A stretch of 33,697 nt of DNA from an uncultured Lachnospiraceae bacterium (GCA_947628955.1 CANRBX010000033.1:1-33697); one strand, 5' to 3'. Shown: positions 1-7,134, counted from the stretch's first letter. Notes: a model not told the origin generated them from the sequence alone. Made by a program: numbers and translations.

Positions 1-60
1 ATTTTTACGGAAAACTCAGAATCGGGGAATTTGAGGCATCCGGGCAGGCTATAACGAAAT

Positions 61-216
61 TTACCTTTCAAAACTGGGGTGGAAATGGGGCGTTACGATC
101 ATACAGCCGACCTGCTGCCGCACAGCATCCCCCAGGGCGGCAAGCGTCTCCTCCATGTCCCCCGGCCCGTCGTCCAGCCCCGGCAGGATATGGCAATGGA
201 TATCACATATCATCAT
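61..216 (-). pseudogene. truncated 5' fragment of a cpsB-type tyrosine phosphatase gene
   Basis: The minus strand encodes about 51 residues nearly the same as the N-terminus of the intact phosphatase at 1771-2484, including the metal-binding DIHCHILPGLDDG motif and VTPHFHP. After that the match ends, and the frame reads SFER and stops. The rest of the catalytic domain (GHE, AHFERY and ASDCHG motifs) is missing, so it cannot be an active enzyme. It lies outside the left inverted repeat in mirror image to the intact gene. It may be the remains of a second, divergently oriented capsule locus, or a copied target arm. The window ends 60 bases further on, so what follows is unknown. Confidence 0.75.
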
Positions 217-297
217 CTGAATGTCTTTTTTCATCCTTCCGTATGGAAATCGCCTGTTGACATACAAAACGCTCCCAGGCGAAACTTATTACATTAT

Positions 298-382
298 ACA
301 CGGGGATAAAGCAGGCAGATTTCCGGCATCCGCGGCATTTTCAGTCAATTTCACGCTGTGCACTGTCTGAAATACGGATTTA
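298..382. repeat. left 85-bp perfect inverted repeat flanking the recombinase
   Basis: The reverse complement of 298-382 is identical to 1613-1697 over all 85 bases. The match breaks off sharply at the inner edge (383 against 1612) and at 297/1698, where a TATAAT-like hexamer on the left (minus strand, 293-298) faces TTTAAT on the right. Beyond that the outer arms (about 76-296 and 1698-1908) are only about 85-90% alike by eye and carry small indels. An imperfect 24-bp dyad centred on GTGCAC at 349-372 is a possible recombinase core. Perfect identity next to diverged flanks suggests repeated exchange between the two copies. Confidence 0.92.
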
Positions 383-456
383 GTTGATTTCGCTTTTCAT
401 TCATCGGAAATAGTCTGTTAATAATAACCGTCAAAATAGTCCAGGAGGTGATATGC

Positions 457-1449
457 GTGGATATACGCGAACGAATCATACAGAATGTGACAGCCGCCCT
501 GCAGGGCAGAGTACCTGAGGAAACGGTAAATATTGTGCACGACATTCTTGTGCTCGAACTGAATGAATATGAGGTGTCAGAGCGATGCACCGCCGTCACA
601 ACGGCCGAAAACAGCGTGGAAGGGATGCTGCGCCGTTTTATCGCAACCAAGCGGGTCGAAGGTCTGGCGGAAAGCACCATTAAGCGCTATACAGAGCAGA
701 ACCTGGCCCTGATCCGTTTTCTCCAGAAACCCTTATACGAAGTGACCACCTACGACCTGCGCTTTTATCTGGCATACCGGCGGCAGCAGGGCCGGGTAAA
801 CAACCGTACGCTGGACGGAATGCGGCGCTGTTTTTCATCGTTTTTCGGCTGGCTGAACGCCGAGGGGCTGATCGGACACAACCCCTGCGCGGCGCTGAAA
901 CAGATCAAGTACCGCAAAACTGTGAGAAAGCCGTTTTCAGCGGCAGAGCTGGACCGGATGCGCATGATGTGCGGAAATATCCGCGATCTGGCGCTGGTGG
1001 ACTTTCTCTACGCCACCGGCTGCAGGGTATCGGAAGTGGTGCATCTGGATATTGAAGACATTGATTTTGAACGCGGGGAATGTGTCGTCCTGGGGAAAGG
1101 AAACAAAGAACGGATCGTCTACCTGACCGAGGTCGCTCTGATGAACCTCAGGGAATACCTGCGCAGCCGCAGGGACTGTTGTGAGGCCCTGTTTGTCGGT
1201 CGGGGCGGCCGAAGGCTGAGCAAGGAAGGCATTGAGGCCGCCGTGAAGCGCATCGGGGCAGCGGCAGACGTGGAGAACGCCTACCCGCACAGATACCGCC
1301 ATACGCTCGCGACCAACCTCGTTGAACGAGGCATGGATATTTTAAAGGTGGCGGCCGTCCTGGGCCATGCGGACATCTCGACGACCCAGGTTTACTGTTT
1401 TAACAATCAGGCGACCACGAAAACAGATTACGGCAGATATACGGCATAG
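457..1449 (+). CDS. tyrosine recombinase (XerC/D-like DNA invertase candidate)
   Basis: This is a 330-residue phage-integrase-fold enzyme with an N-terminal SAM-like core-binding domain (about 50-140) and a C-terminal catalytic domain (about 160-325). All six catalytic positions are visible: R190 in TGCRVSE, K214 in LGKGNKER, H278 and R281 in HRYRHT, H304 in LGHADI and nucleophile Y313 in TTQVYC. I chose the GTG at 457 because AGGAGGTG ends 6 bases before it; an in-frame GTG at 448 lies inside that ribosome binding site. The gene sits alone between 85-bp perfect inverted repeats and directly before an exopolysaccharide operon, with no excisionase, phage or transposon genes nearby. The inferred job is to flip the 383-1612 segment. 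A general integrase role is the alternative. Confidence 0.93.
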   Translation: MDIRERIIQNVTAALQGRVPEETVNIVHDILVLELNEYEVSERCTAVTTAENSVEGMLRRFIATKRVEGLAESTIKRYTEQNLALIRFLQKPLYEVTTYDLRFYLAYRRQQGRVNNRTLDGMRRCFSSFFGWLNAEGLIGHNPCAALKQIKYRKTVRKPFSAAELDRMRMMCGNIRDLALVDFLYATGCRVSEVVHLDIEDIDFERGECVVLGKGNKERIVYLTEVALMNLREYLRSRRDCCEALFVGRGGRRLSKEGIEAAVKRIGAAADVENAYPHRYRHTLATNLVERGMDILKVAAVLGHADISTTQVYCFNNQATTKTDYGRYTA

Positions 1450-1472
1450 ATGAGACAGGAGCCGTCGTTTTA

Positions 1473-1497
1473 CTCCGGCCGGGCGCCGGAGCTTTTT
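1473..1497 (+). terminator. rho-independent terminator after the recombinase gene
   Basis: A 7-bp GC stem, CTCCGGC (1473-1479) and GCCGGAG (1485-1491) with a 5-base loop, is followed by CTTTTT. It begins 23 bases after the stop codon at 1449. It should stop transcription of the recombinase from running into cpsB, so the capsule operon needs its own promoter or read-through. Confidence 0.8.
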
Positions 1498-1515
1498 GTA
1501 TGCAGAAAATTCCAA

Positions 1516-1600
1516 TAAAACATACAAAAAAGCGCCGGCGGCGTAAAATAACGGCGAAGTATACAAAAAAAACTCTGCGGCGTAAAACGACGGCGGGCAG
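1516..1600 (-). repeat. two tandem terminator-like units facing the recombinase
   Basis: Read on the minus strand, two units of about 38 bases share the pattern GCCGTnnTTTTACGCCG, a GC-rich part and a T run followed by GTAT (about 1560-1600 and 1519-1556). The same beginning and end, GCCGTCGTTTTAC and TTTTTGTAT, occur on the plus strand in the recombinase terminator (1461-1500). Only the inner unit has a short hairpin (CGCC-GCC-GGCG) before its T run. They look like copies of one terminator module placed in both directions inside the putative invertible segment. Confidence 0.5.
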
Positions 1601-1612
1601 GGAAAAGTGCAT

Positions 1613-1697
1613 TAAATCCGTATTTCAGACAGTGCACAGCGTGAAATTGACTGAAAATGCCGCGGATGCCGGAAATCTGCCTGCTTTATCCCCGTGT
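1613..1697. repeat. right 85-bp perfect inverted repeat flanking the recombinase
   Basis: This is identical to the reverse complement of 298-382. It ends 73 bases before the cpsB start and so occupies the position where the 5' leader or promoter of the capsule operon would be. The imperfect 24-bp dyad centred on GTGCAC is at 1623-1646. I could not find a well-spaced sigma-A promoter in the repeat itself. Confidence 0.92.
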
Positions 1698-1770
1698 TTA
1701 ATTTTGCGTGAAAGAGTTTTGCATGTCAACAGGCGATTTTTCATACGGAAGGATGAAAGAAGGCATTCAG

Positions 1771-2484
1771 ATGATGATATGTGATATCCATTGCCATATC
1801 CTGCCGGGACTGGACGATGGATCGAGGGACATGGAGGAAACGCTTGCCGTTCTGGATGAGGCCGCGAGGCAGCAGGTCGGCTGTATGATCGTGACGCCCC
1901 ATTTCCACCCGGGCAGGTACCGCACGGACGCCGAAAAGGTGCTGCGCGTGCTGGAAAGGGTGCAGGACGAATGCGCCGCGCGGGGGTTGGACATCACGCT
2001 TTACCCGGGGCACGAGTGCTACTACTACTCCGGCCTGGTGCAGGAGCTGGAACGCGGAAATGTGCTCACGCTTGCCCGCAGCAGGTACGTCCTGGTCGAG
2101 TTTGAACCAGACTGCCCGTATTCCCATCTGACGGGAGGGCTGAGGGACCTGCAGAACAGCGGCTACGCCCCGGTCCTCGCGCATTTTGAACGGTATGGGT
2201 GCCTGCGCCGGGAGGAAAACCTGCGGGAGCTGAAACAGCGCGGCTTCCTGATGCAGATGAATTTTGACACCCTGCTGGCGAAGGAGCGTCTGTTCCGGCA
2301 TTATCCCTGGAGACGGCTGGTGCGGCAGGGCGCGGCCGATTTCCTGGCGAGCGACTGCCACGGGACACATTACCGGCCGCTGCACGCGCTGCAGGTGCAG
2401 GAATGCCTGGACGGCTTTGCTGGCGCTTCCTGTAAGGAAAAGCTTTTTCAGACGAACGTACTGCGGATACTGGAAGACCAATGA
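1771..2484 (+). CDS. cpsB: CpsB/CapC-type PHP-domain protein-tyrosine phosphatase
   Basis: This 237-residue metal-dependent phosphatase belongs to the PHP family and is expected to dephosphorylate the tyrosine tail of the BY-kinase encoded two genes downstream, setting polymer output. Metal-ligand motifs appear in the family order: DIHCHILPGLDDG near the N-terminus, TPHFHPGRYR, GHE, AHFERY and ASDCHG. The ATG at 1771 follows AGAAGG by seven bases. Reading frames from 1708 or 1723 would be longer, but the mirrored copy on the left has a one-base indel between 1723 and 1753, which argues that this stretch is untranslated. It is the first gene of the capsule-control operon, 12 bases before cpsC. 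Confidence 0.92.
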   Translation: MMICDIHCHILPGLDDGSRDMEETLAVLDEAARQQVGCMIVTPHFHPGRYRTDAEKVLRVLERVQDECAARGLDITLYPGHECYYYSGLVQELERGNVLTLARSRYVLVEFEPDCPYSHLTGGLRDLQNSGYAPVLAHFERYGCLRREENLRELKQRGFLMQMNFDTLLAKERLFRHYPWRRLVRQGAADFLASDCHGTHYRPLHALQVQECLDGFAGASCKEKLFQTNVLRILEDQ

Positions 2485-2496
2485 TGGGGGACACTT

Positions 2497-3222
2497 ATGG
2501 ACAGATTATCAGGACAACAGCCGCTTGCCGGGCAGGGCGCGGCGGACGACGTGATCGAGATCGACCTGCGGGAAATATTCTTCCTCCTGCTGGGCAACTG
2601 GAGGATGGTGTTCCTGGCGATGCTCGCCGGGGCGGTGCTGCTCGGCTCTTTCCACGCTTTCCTGCTGGAGCCTTCTTACCGGGCGGATGCGGAGATTTAC
2701 ATCACAAACACGGACTCCGTGATCTCCTTCTCGGACCTGCAGCTGAGCGCGGCGCTGACGGACGACTATGCCAACATCATCAAGAGCCGCACCGTGCTGA
2801 AACGCGTGATCCGGCAGCTGGAGCTGGACCTCGACTATGAGCAGCTGCGGGAGCTGGTCGAGGTGAACAACCCGGAATCCACGCATATCATCGAGATCAT
2901 GGTCACGTGCGACGATATCGAGCTGAGCCGCAACATCGCCAACGCGCTGCTGAACGTCAGCATCGACCAGATCTACCAGATCATCGGCAGCAATGAGCCG
3001 ACCGTCATAGACTATTCGGAGGCGGAGGCCGTGGAAAATGTGACGCCGTCGCTTTTTTCTTATCTGGCAAAAGGCGCCGTGGCGGGCATGTTCCTGGCGT
3101 GCGCATTCCTGCTCATCCGCGTGCTGATGGATACCACGATCAAGACGGAGGACGATATCGACCGGTACCTGCGCATCCCGGCGCTGGCGTCGGTCCCGTA
3201 TTTCAGGGAATCACAGGAATGA
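2497..3222 (+). CDS. cpsC: CpsC-type Wzz-domain membrane activator of the BY-kinase
   Basis: This 241-residue polysaccharide co-polymerase (Wzz/CpsC family) has the usual two-helix form: a cytoplasmic N-terminus, a membrane segment at about 36-57, an extracellular domain, a second membrane segment at about 190-210 and a short cytosolic tail. The tail reads TEDDIDRYLRIPALASVP, resembling the conserved end that contacts and activates the CpsD kinase. In Firmicutes this protein anchors CpsD at the membrane and influences chain length. GGGGGA lies before the ATG. The length is typical. It is co-directional with cpsB and separated from cpsD by 59 bases that contain a GACGGTAGA direct repeat. Confidence 0.9.
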   Translation: MDRLSGQQPLAGQGAADDVIEIDLREIFFLLLGNWRMVFLAMLAGAVLLGSFHAFLLEPSYRADAEIYITNTDSVISFSDLQLSAALTDDYANIIKSRTVLKRVIRQLELDLDYEQLRELVEVNNPESTHIIEIMVTCDDIELSRNIANALLNVSIDQIYQIIGSNEPTVIDYSEAEAVENVTPSLFSYLAKGAVAGMFLACAFLLIRVLMDTTIKTEDDIDRYLRIPALASVPYFRESQE

Positions 3223-3281
3223 CATCCGGAAACCAGATGAAACAGTGAAAAAGGAAGACGGTAGACAGGGGACGGTAGAAT

Positions 3282-4124
3282 ATGGAACAGAATGAACAGT
3301 GGCTGAAGAATCCCAGGACGGCGGGAAAGCCGGCACAGATGGTTTCCATGCAGGTCGAGGAGCTCCCGTTTCAGGCCCGGGAGGCGGTCAACGTGCTGCG
3401 GGGCAACATCCAGATGAGCGGGTACGACCTCAAAACGATCGCAGTCACCAGCGCGGTGGCGCATGAAGGCAAGTCCTCCATTTCCTTCCGGCTGGCGAAA
3501 AGCCTTGCGGGCCTGCACAGGAAGACCCTGTACCTGGACTGCGACATCCGCAACTCGACGACGGTTTCCAGGTACCATATCCAGAAAAAAACGGCCGGGC
3601 TGAGCGAATTCCTCTGCGGCCGGGCGGCGCTGCTGGATATCATCTACAGGACGGAGGACCCGTGGCTGGACATGGTCTTTACCGGGGCGTCCGCGCCAAA
3701 CCCCAGCGAGCTCATATCCGGCGTGATGTTCACCCAGATGCTCGCCTATGTGAGGGAAAAATATGACTATGTCATCGTCGATACGCCGCCGATCAACCCG
3801 GTCATCGACGGCACGCTGATCGCAAAGCACTGCGACGGGACCATCCTGGTGGTGGAGAGCGGCATCACGGAGCGCTCCCAGGCCATGCGGGCCAAGCGCC
3901 AGCTTGAGTACGCCGGGATCAAGATCCTCGGAGGGGTGCTGAACAAGGTCGGCATGCGCAGGGGCGGCTACGGGTATGGATATGGGTACGGCTATGGATA
4001 TGGATATGGTTACGGGTATGGCTACGGGGAAGACCGCGAAGGGCACAAAAAGCACAAAAAGAAGAGATCCGGAAAGAAAACCGGGGACGATTCCCTGAAC
4101 CGGCAGGAAAACACCTCCGCATAA
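3282..4124 (+). CDS. cpsD: CpsD-type BY-kinase (bacterial tyrosine autokinase) with Tyr-Gly tail
   Basis: This is a 280-residue cytosolic BY-kinase of the split Firmicute type. Walker A is HEGKSS with K64, Walker A' is LYLDCDIRNS with D86 and D88, and Walker B is VIVDTPP with D167. The usual tyrosine cluster is here an unbroken alternating Tyr-Gly run of ten tyrosines (Y230 to Y248, bases 3969-4025), followed by a basic KKHKKKRSGKK segment. In the family, these tyrosines are autophosphorylated in trans with CpsC as activator and dephosphorylated by CpsB. The run is encoded by imperfect 6-base repeats (TATGGA and TACGGG types), so its length may vary by slippage. Confidence 0.93.
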   Translation: MEQNEQWLKNPRTAGKPAQMVSMQVEELPFQAREAVNVLRGNIQMSGYDLKTIAVTSAVAHEGKSSISFRLAKSLAGLHRKTLYLDCDIRNSTTVSRYHIQKKTAGLSEFLCGRAALLDIIYRTEDPWLDMVFTGASAPNPSELISGVMFTQMLAYVREKYDYVIVDTPPINPVIDGTLIAKHCDGTILVVESGITERSQAMRAKRQLEYAGIKILGGVLNKVGMRRGGYGYGYGYGYGYGYGYGYGYGEDREGHKKHKKKRSGKKTGDDSLNRQENTSA

Positions 4125-4157
4125 CGGGAACCATTTTCGCCCGGAAAGTGTACAGAT

Positions 4158-5189
4158 ATGGGAGACAGGAGAAAAAAACGCAGGAAGCATCCGCACCGCC
4201 GGAAAACGGTACTGCTGTCCGCGGCCCTGGCATTGCTTGCGGCTGCGGGCCTGGCCCTGGCCGTCCGCCAGATCCGGTCGGACCGGGAGAAGTACCATGT
4301 GACCGCGGGCAATCCCGTGAACATGGCCGGCGGCTACCGGAACATCCGCTACCAGGGGAAAAGCTACCGCTATAACGCGCTGGTCACGACGGTGCTGTAC
4401 GCCGGCGTCGACTCATACGGGGAATTCGGGGACGGGGCAGGGTACGGCAAAGGCCCGCGGGCGGACAGCATAGCCCTGGCCGTCCTGGACAAAAAGCACG
4501 GGAAGATGACGGTCATCGCCTTAAGCCGCGATACCATGACGGGGATCCACAGGTATTCCCTGGAGGGCCGCGACATGGGGACCTATGTCAGCCACCTCGG
4601 CTACGCGTTCAGCTACGGCGACGGCGGGGAGGGGAGCTGCCGGAACCTGAAAGAGGCGGTATCCGCCCTGCTGGGCGGCATCCCCATCAATGAATACGTG
4701 GTCACAAACATGTCGTCCATGCCCTATATCAACCGGCTGGCCGGCGGGGTGACCGTGACGGTGCCCAACGGCGACGTCGCCGCGCTTCACCCGGAGCTGC
4801 AGGAGGGCGCGACCGTGAGGCTCGACGATTCCAATGTGGCGGACTACCTGCACTACAGGGATACGAAGGTTGGTTTCAGCAACGATGGGCGGCTGGAGCG
4901 CCAGAGGGCGTTCATCGACGCGTTTGTCGGGACGCTCCGCGGCCGGCTGCGAAACGAGCCCCAGGCCGTGTGGGAACAGATCGAAGAAATGGACAGCTAT
5001 ATGCTTACGAGCATCACCAAGAATAAATACCTTGACCTTGTAAACCTTTCGCAGGCTGTGGAGTATTCGCATGACTGCTATTACCGGCCGGAGGGGGAGG
5101 ATGCCGCAGGCAGCCTCCATGATGAGTTCCATGTGGACCGGGACGCCCTCATGAAAAAGGTGGTCGAGCTCTTTTATGAGGAAGTCTGA
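4158..5189 (+). CDS. LytR-CpsA-Psr (LCP) family glycopolymer ligase
   Basis: This 343-residue membrane protein has a basic cytosolic N-terminus, one membrane helix at about 17-37 and an extracellular LCP domain. Recognisable conserved blocks are RADSIALAVLD, the phosphate-binding ALSRDTM segment, and YLHYRDTKVGFSNDGRLERQ, which matches the family's RYRDT...GRxxRQ signature. LCP enzymes transfer undecaprenyl-linked glycopolymers to peptidoglycan. It lies between cpsD and two cell-envelope proteins, consistent with anchoring the polymer controlled by this operon. The ribosome binding site (GGAAAG) is weak and a little distant. Confidence 0.92.
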   Translation: MGDRRKKRRKHPHRRKTVLLSAALALLAAAGLALAVRQIRSDREKYHVTAGNPVNMAGGYRNIRYQGKSYRYNALVTTVLYAGVDSYGEFGDGAGYGKGPRADSIALAVLDKKHGKMTVIALSRDTMTGIHRYSLEGRDMGTYVSHLGYAFSYGDGGEGSCRNLKEAVSALLGGIPINEYVVTNMSSMPYINRLAGGVTVTVPNGDVAALHPELQEGATVRLDDSNVADYLHYRDTKVGFSNDGRLERQRAFIDAFVGTLRGRLRNEPQAVWEQIEEMDSYMLTSITKNKYLDLVNLSQAVEYSHDCYYRPEGEDAAGSLHDEFHVDRDALMKKVVELFYEEV

Positions 5190-5297
5190 CCCGCAGCGGC
5201 CAACGGGAAGCGGACCCGGTTTGGACCCCGGAAGGGGTTTGAACATAAATCAATTTCCCCTTGCGGGAAAAATCATGGAGGAAAGGAGGGGAGGACA

Positions 5298-5921
5298 ATG
5301 AGAAAGTTAACTGCAGTTTTCGCTGCGGCAGCGCTGGCCCTCAGCATGGCCGGCACGGTTATGGCGGCAGGAAGCATCGGCCAGCCGACCGTCCCGGAGA
5401 ATCCGAAGGTTGAGGGTGTCCCGGACGGCTACAGCGCGACCGTGAAGGAAGTTGACGAGGAGACGATCAGTAAGATCGAGGATCCCGACGTCGCCGACCT
5501 TTACAGGGCGCTGACAGGCGACGAGGGCTTTGCCAAAGAGCTGGCCGCCGTACTGGATCTTGACCCGGACGGGGAGTACACCATGTCCAACGATGTGAAG
5601 GTGGATCCGGCGAACCTGGTTCAGATTTCAACGCCGGTAGAATTCAGCATCGAAGACGGTGACGGCGTCACGTACACACCGGAAGGCGACATCGAGATGT
5701 CCATGGTGGTCGAAGCTGCGAAGGATCTCGGGGATGACGTTACGGCGGAAAACCTGGTGATCGTGCTGACCGATCCGGACAGCGGCGAGACGGTCCTGGT
5801 GCCTGTGGATTCCTATGACCCGGAGACCGGCGAGATCTCAGCAAAGCTTCCGTTCCCGGGGATCATCACGCTTATGCTGAATCCTGATACAGCGGAAACG
5901 GAGACAGAGACAGAGGCGTAA
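5298..5921 (+). CDS. secreted acidic protein of unknown function
   Basis: A 207-residue protein with a classical signal peptide (charged MRK, hydrophobic stretch, cleavage near VMAA at about 22-24) and no lipobox cysteine. The mature part is strongly acidic, rich in Asp, Glu, Val and Pro, with YSATVKEVDEE, LVIVLTDPDSGETVLVPVD and a closing TETETEA stretch. It may form a beta-rich extracellular domain. I do not recognise a family. A strong AGGAGGGGAGG site precedes the ATG, suggesting high translation. Its place between the LCP and LytR_C genes suggests a wall or capsule-associated role, which is inference only. Confidence 0.8.
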   Translation: MRKLTAVFAAAALALSMAGTVMAAGSIGQPTVPENPKVEGVPDGYSATVKEVDEETISKIEDPDVADLYRALTGDEGFAKELAAVLDLDPDGEYTMSNDVKVDPANLVQISTPVEFSIEDGDGVTYTPEGDIEMSMVVEAAKDLGDDVTAENLVIVLTDPDSGETVLVPVDSYDPETGEISAKLPFPGIITLMLNPDTAETETETEA

Positions 5922-5955
5922 ATGCCGTACGGTACTGTCCCACAGGGAGGGAAGG

Positions 5956-5995
5956 GGCCGGCGGTGTGCCGCCTGTCCTTTCCCGGCCCGGTTAT
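5956..5995 (+). other. strong intergenic hairpin after the secreted-protein gene
   Basis: The 142-base gap between the secreted protein and the LytR_C gene holds GGCGG-TGTG-CCGCC nested between GGGAAGG and CCTTTCCC, a stable RNA hairpin. It is not followed by a T run, so I do not call it a terminator. mRNA stabilisation or partial attenuation is possible. Confidence 0.4.
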
Positions 5996-6063
5996 TTGCG
6001 GTGCGAGGGAGTTTGTTCCCGGACAGAAATTTATTTTAACTGAGGGATGAGAGGACTTTTGGC

Positions 6064-7134
6064 ATGTCCACTGGAAAAAACGACAACAGGAAAACAAGTT
6101 CATTGTATACAGTGATTTACATAGCAGCAGTGCTGATCCTGGCCGGCTGCATTGCCTTCCTGCTCTGGAATTCCAGGAAAAGGAATGAGGAATTTGCGCG
6201 CAGAGTGGAGGAAATTGCCCAGGACGAGACTGAATATGTTCTCGTGGGACGGCCGCATGAGACTGAGACGGAGGCTGTGACAGAGGCACCGGCCGGCGCC
6301 GGGGCTGCAGGGCAGACCGATGCAGGAACGCCGCAGTCCGGGGCGGAAGCACAAAACGAAAGCGGGGCGGTATCACAGACGGAAAGCGGTGCAGGATCAC
6401 AGGCAGAGAGCGGTGCAGGATCACAGGCAGAAAGCAGTGCAGGATCACAGGCAGAAAGCAGTGCAGGATCACAGGCGGAAAGCAGTGCAGGATCACAGGC
6501 AGAAAGCGGTGCAGGATCGCGGACGGACAGCGGGGTGGAAATCACGACCGGGGACCTGCAGGCTTCCATCCTGGTTCTGAACGGCACCAGGAAGCCGGGC
6601 GTGGCAGCCTACTGGCAGTCCGTGCTTCTGGCGGACGGATATTCCAATGTCTCGATGGCGACCTACAGCCAGGAGGCGTCGGACCGCACGGTCATCTATT
6701 ACAGCGGGGAGCCGGCCATGCATGCGGCGCTGACCCTGCAGGCGTATTTCCCGGATACCGATATCATTTACGGCGCCCCGGCGGATGAGATCGAGCCGGG
6801 CGGTGACACTCAGATCCCGGCGCAGATCGATGTTTATATTGTGGTCGGGCTCCTGGATGCGGAGGCGGCGGAGACAGAAGAAACGACGGCGGAACAGCAG
6901 ACGCTGCCGGAAGGACAGGCGGCGGGGCTGCCGCAGGCAGCACCGGACGGACAGACAACAGGGCCGCAGCAGACGACATCAGGCGGACAGCAGACGGGAC
7001 AGCAGATATCGCCGGACGGGCAGCTGACAGAAATGAAAACCTTCGGAGAGGATAGCAGATTTGATAAACGGCAGCAGGCTGCCAGGGGAAAAGGCACACG
7101 CAGGAAGCGCATGCCTTTTTTATATGTCCTGTAG
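6064..7134 (+). CDS. membrane-anchored LytR_C-domain protein with octapeptide repeats
   Basis: A 356-residue protein: short cytosolic N-terminus, membrane helix at about 15-36, then a long Glu/Thr/Gly/Ser/Gln-rich linker. The linker includes five near-identical and two degenerate eight-residue repeats of the type GAGSQAES. A compact domain follows at about 165-265, beginning ILVLNGTRKPGVAAYWQ, which fits the LytR C-terminal (LytR_C) family usually attached to LCP proteins. A second low-complexity Gln/Pro/Gly tail follows. Here the LytR_C domain is in a separate protein from the LCP ligase of the same operon. The last codons overlap the operon terminator, so the true stop may lie earlier if a frameshift is present. 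Confidence 0.82.
   Translation: MSTGKNDNRKTSSLYTVIYIAAVLILAGCIAFLLWNSRKRNEEFARRVEEIAQDETEYVLVGRPHETETEAVTEAPAGAGAAGQTDAGTPQSGAEAQNESGAVSQTESGAGSQAESGAGSQAESSAGSQAESSAGSQAESSAGSQAESGAGSRTDSGVEITTGDLQASILVLNGTRKPGVAAYWQSVLLADGYSNVSMATYSQEASDRTVIYYSGEPAMHAALTLQAYFPDTDIIYGAPADEIEPGGDTQIPAQIDVYIVVGLLDAEAAETEETTAEQQTLPEGQAAGLPQAAPDGQTTGPQQTTSGGQQTGQQISPDGQLTEMKTFGEDSRFDKRQQAARGKGTRRKRMPFLYVL
6363..6533 (+). repeat. 24-bp in-frame tandem repeat (about seven units)
   Basis: About seven consecutive 24-base units encode [GS]-[AS]-G-S-Q-A-E-S. The inner five (about 6387-6506) differ from each other by only one or two bases; the first and last are degenerate. The frame is kept, so gain or loss of units would only change linker length. 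This is a coding minisatellite and not a CRISPR array, because there are no unique spacers. Confidence 0.9.
7093..7121 (+). terminator. terminator of the capsule-control operon
   Basis: The hairpin GGCAcaCGC-AGGAA-GCGcaTGCC is followed by a run of T (7115-7121). It overlaps the last codons of the LytR_C-domain gene (stop at 7134), which is unusual. The operon therefore ends here, convergent to the hydrogenase gene on the other strand. Confidence 0.65.

Noticed and set aside
457-1449. Recombinase as part of a prophage or integrative element
   Set aside because: No excisionase, phage, conjugation or tRNA attachment site is visible; the paired inverted repeats fit inversion better than excision, which needs direct repeats.
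1708-1770. Longer cpsB start at GTG 1708 or ATG 1723
   Set aside because: The mirrored left copy has a one-base length difference in this part, and the family usually begins just before DIHCHIL; AGAAGG fits the ATG at 1771.
1500-1784. Small plus-strand frame of 94 codons between recombinase and cpsB
   Set aside because: It is Lys/Arg-rich, runs through terminator-like repeats and the inverted repeat, has no ribosome binding site and overlaps the cpsB start.
6363-6533. CRISPR-like array
   Set aside because: The units are contiguous, in frame and have no unique spacers; they encode a peptide repeat.
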